Assembly (NCBI RefSeq): GCF_900156425.1
Contig: NZ_FTNO01000002.1
Coordinates: 478,125 to 542,124, forward strand
Length of the DNA: 64,000 bases
From: Haladaptatus litoreus
GTDB lineage: Archaea > Halobacteriota > Halobacteria > Halobacteriales > Haladaptataceae
Direction of reading: 5' to 3'
The first letter of the stretch is position 1; every line of letters starts with the position of its first letter. This document shows positions 63,011 to 64,000 of this stretch, piece after piece. Under the pieces are notes generated by a model. It searched no databases. It saw only the letters and a program-made list of their open reading frames with translations, and was not told the origin of the DNA. The position numbers and the translations under genes were made by a program.

Positions 63011-63682
63011 ATGACGGACTTCCAGTTCACTACGAGCGACATCGACGGCCCACATTCGGGACAACCGGTCGCAACCGCAGGGACGAATGTAAACGACGCC
63101 GACACCGCGATGCTTCTGGTCCATGGGCGCGGTGCGACCGCCGAAAGCATTCTCGAACTGTCCCACGAGTTCCAACAGCCGGAAATCGCCTATCTCGCAC
63201 CGCAAGCGTCCAGAAACACGTGGTACCCACAATCGTTTCTCGCGCCGATGGAGTCGAATCAGCCGTATCTCTCCTCCGCACTGTCCCTCCTCGAAACGAT
63301 TTTTTCAGACCTCGAATCTGTGGGTATCCCTCCGGAACGAATCTTCATCCTTGGCTTCTCACAAGGTGCCTGTCTGACGACCGAGTTCGTCGCACGAAAC
63401 GCGGAGCGATACGGCGGCGTCGTCGGATTCAGTGGCGGTCTTATCGGTCCGGAGGGGACACCCCGAGAGTACGATGGGTCACTCGATAGAACACCGGTCT
63501 ATCTCGGCTGCAGCGACCGCGACCCACATATTCCGGTCGAGCGGGTTCACAAGACGAGGGACGTGCTCCGCGAACTCGACGGCGACGTGACCGAGCAAAT
63601 CTTCGAAGGAATGGGCCACGGTGTGATTCCGGAGGAAATCGACCACGTCGGTGGAATGTTGGACGAACTGCTGAACGACTGA
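63011..63682 (+). CDS. Alpha/beta hydrolase, phospholipase/carboxylesterase family
   Basis: 223 residues. Oxyanion-hole HGRGA near residue 38, nucleophile Ser in GFSQGACLTTEF, Asp in GCSDRDPHIPVERV and His in GMGHGVIPEEI complete the triad of the Abhydrolase_2 group. Likely acts on short-chain esters. ATG at 63011 is chosen over the long upstream frame, which is antisense-like and overlaps the MATE gene. It follows the MATE gene by about 100 nt. Confidence 0.92.
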   Translation: MTDFQFTTSDIDGPHSGQPVATAGTNVNDADTAMLLVHGRGATAESILELSHEFQQPEIAYLAPQASRNTWYPQSFLAPMESNQPYLSSALSLLETIFSDLESVGIPPERIFILGFSQGACLTTEFVARNAERYGGVVGFSGGLIGPEGTPREYDGSLDRTPVYLGCSDRDPHIPVERVHKTRDVLRELDGDVTEQIFEGMGHGVIPEEIDHVGGMLDELLND

Positions 63683-63806
63683 ATCACATCAAATTCGACC
63701 GTTTAGAATCGTTCACTACGTTTCGAACTGTTCACCGACGGAAGAATTAGTGGAACGGAGGGGGAGCGTTGACTCGGATTATGTAGCCTGTAGAAAATCA
63801 CGGTGT

Positions 63807-64000
63807 ATGAGCAATCCTCACGGCTTCTCTTCGCGGGTCGCTTCGCCGGAAGAGTTTCGGTCCACGTTGAAGTTGCTACTCGGTCTTCATCACGACTCCT
63901 CAATGCTGTTCGACCGGGCGTGGACGTTTCGGTATCCCGACAGTCACTATCGTGACTTGATGGTCGAAACCACGCGTCTTCTTCCTCCCGAGCCGAGGAA
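63807..64000 (+). CDS. Unknown protein, N-terminal part (cut by window edge)
   Basis: An open frame MSNPHGFSSRVASPEEFRST runs to the right edge (64 codons seen). It is mildly acidic with several His and Arg (LLLGLHHDSSMLFDRAWTFRYPD) and no membrane segment. I do not recognise it. The preceding 124-bp gap (63683-63806) holds nothing clear. Confidence 0.55.
   Translation, partial: MSNPHGFSSRVASPEEFRSTLKLLLGLHHDSSMLFDRAWTFRYPDSHYRDLMVETTRLLPPEPR

Overview
This window is from a haloarchaeal chromosome. The proteins are strongly acidic, and the gene set is archaeal and halophile-specific: a haloarchaeal [2Fe-2S] ferredoxin with an acidic N-terminal insert, Orc1/Cdc6, DP1 polymerase subunit, Hel308, KEOPS Cgi121, PibD prepilin peptidase, PurO and Sec11-type signal peptidase. 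Starts are often leaderless, 22-30 nt after a TTTAWA-like box. GC looks moderate for a haloarchaeon (roughly 57-60% by eye), which suggests a Haladaptatus-like genus, but I cannot prove this. There are no rRNA genes, complete IS elements or CRISPR arrays. I find one tRNA (Gln, CTG).

The centre of the window (about 30.8-35.7 kb) is a replication origin of the oriC1 type. An orc1/cdc6 gene faces left from a 1.4-kb gene-free region. That region holds an AT-only tract and five origin recognition boxes (ORB, form TTCCAnnnGAAACGAAGGGG). It is followed on the right by the oapA-oapB-oapC trio. More ORB-like boxes lie outside the origin, at the ends of ordinary genes and inside the DP1 gene. The two clear ones left of the origin have the G-run pointing left; those on the right have it pointing right.

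Left arm (0-30 kb): polysaccharide deacetylase (partial), upp, a CobW-family metallochaperone, an ArsA/Get3-like ATPase with a small partner, cstA, two methyltransferases, three PiT phosphate permeases (one overlapping a universal stress protein gene), hisB and hisA, ferredoxin, a drug-type ABC exporter, prepilin peptidase, mdh, a 495-bp inverted-repeat element, a phosphoesterase, purO, tRNA-Gln, and the hel308-cgi121 pair.

Right arm (34-64 kb): an ammonium transporter fused to its own PII regulator, hemB, a DedA-family protein, a TAXI-type TRAP uptake system with its DUF1850 partner, an S9 peptidase, signal peptidase, DNA polymerase D small subunit, the full lipA-pdhABC-lpdA 2-oxoacid dehydrogenase set, two MATE exporters and a carboxylesterase.

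Two genome-scale patterns stand out. The first is the dispersed, apparently direction-polarised ORB-like motif. The second is a set of long perfect or near-perfect palindromes (10-18 bp arms) inside coding sequences as well as between genes.
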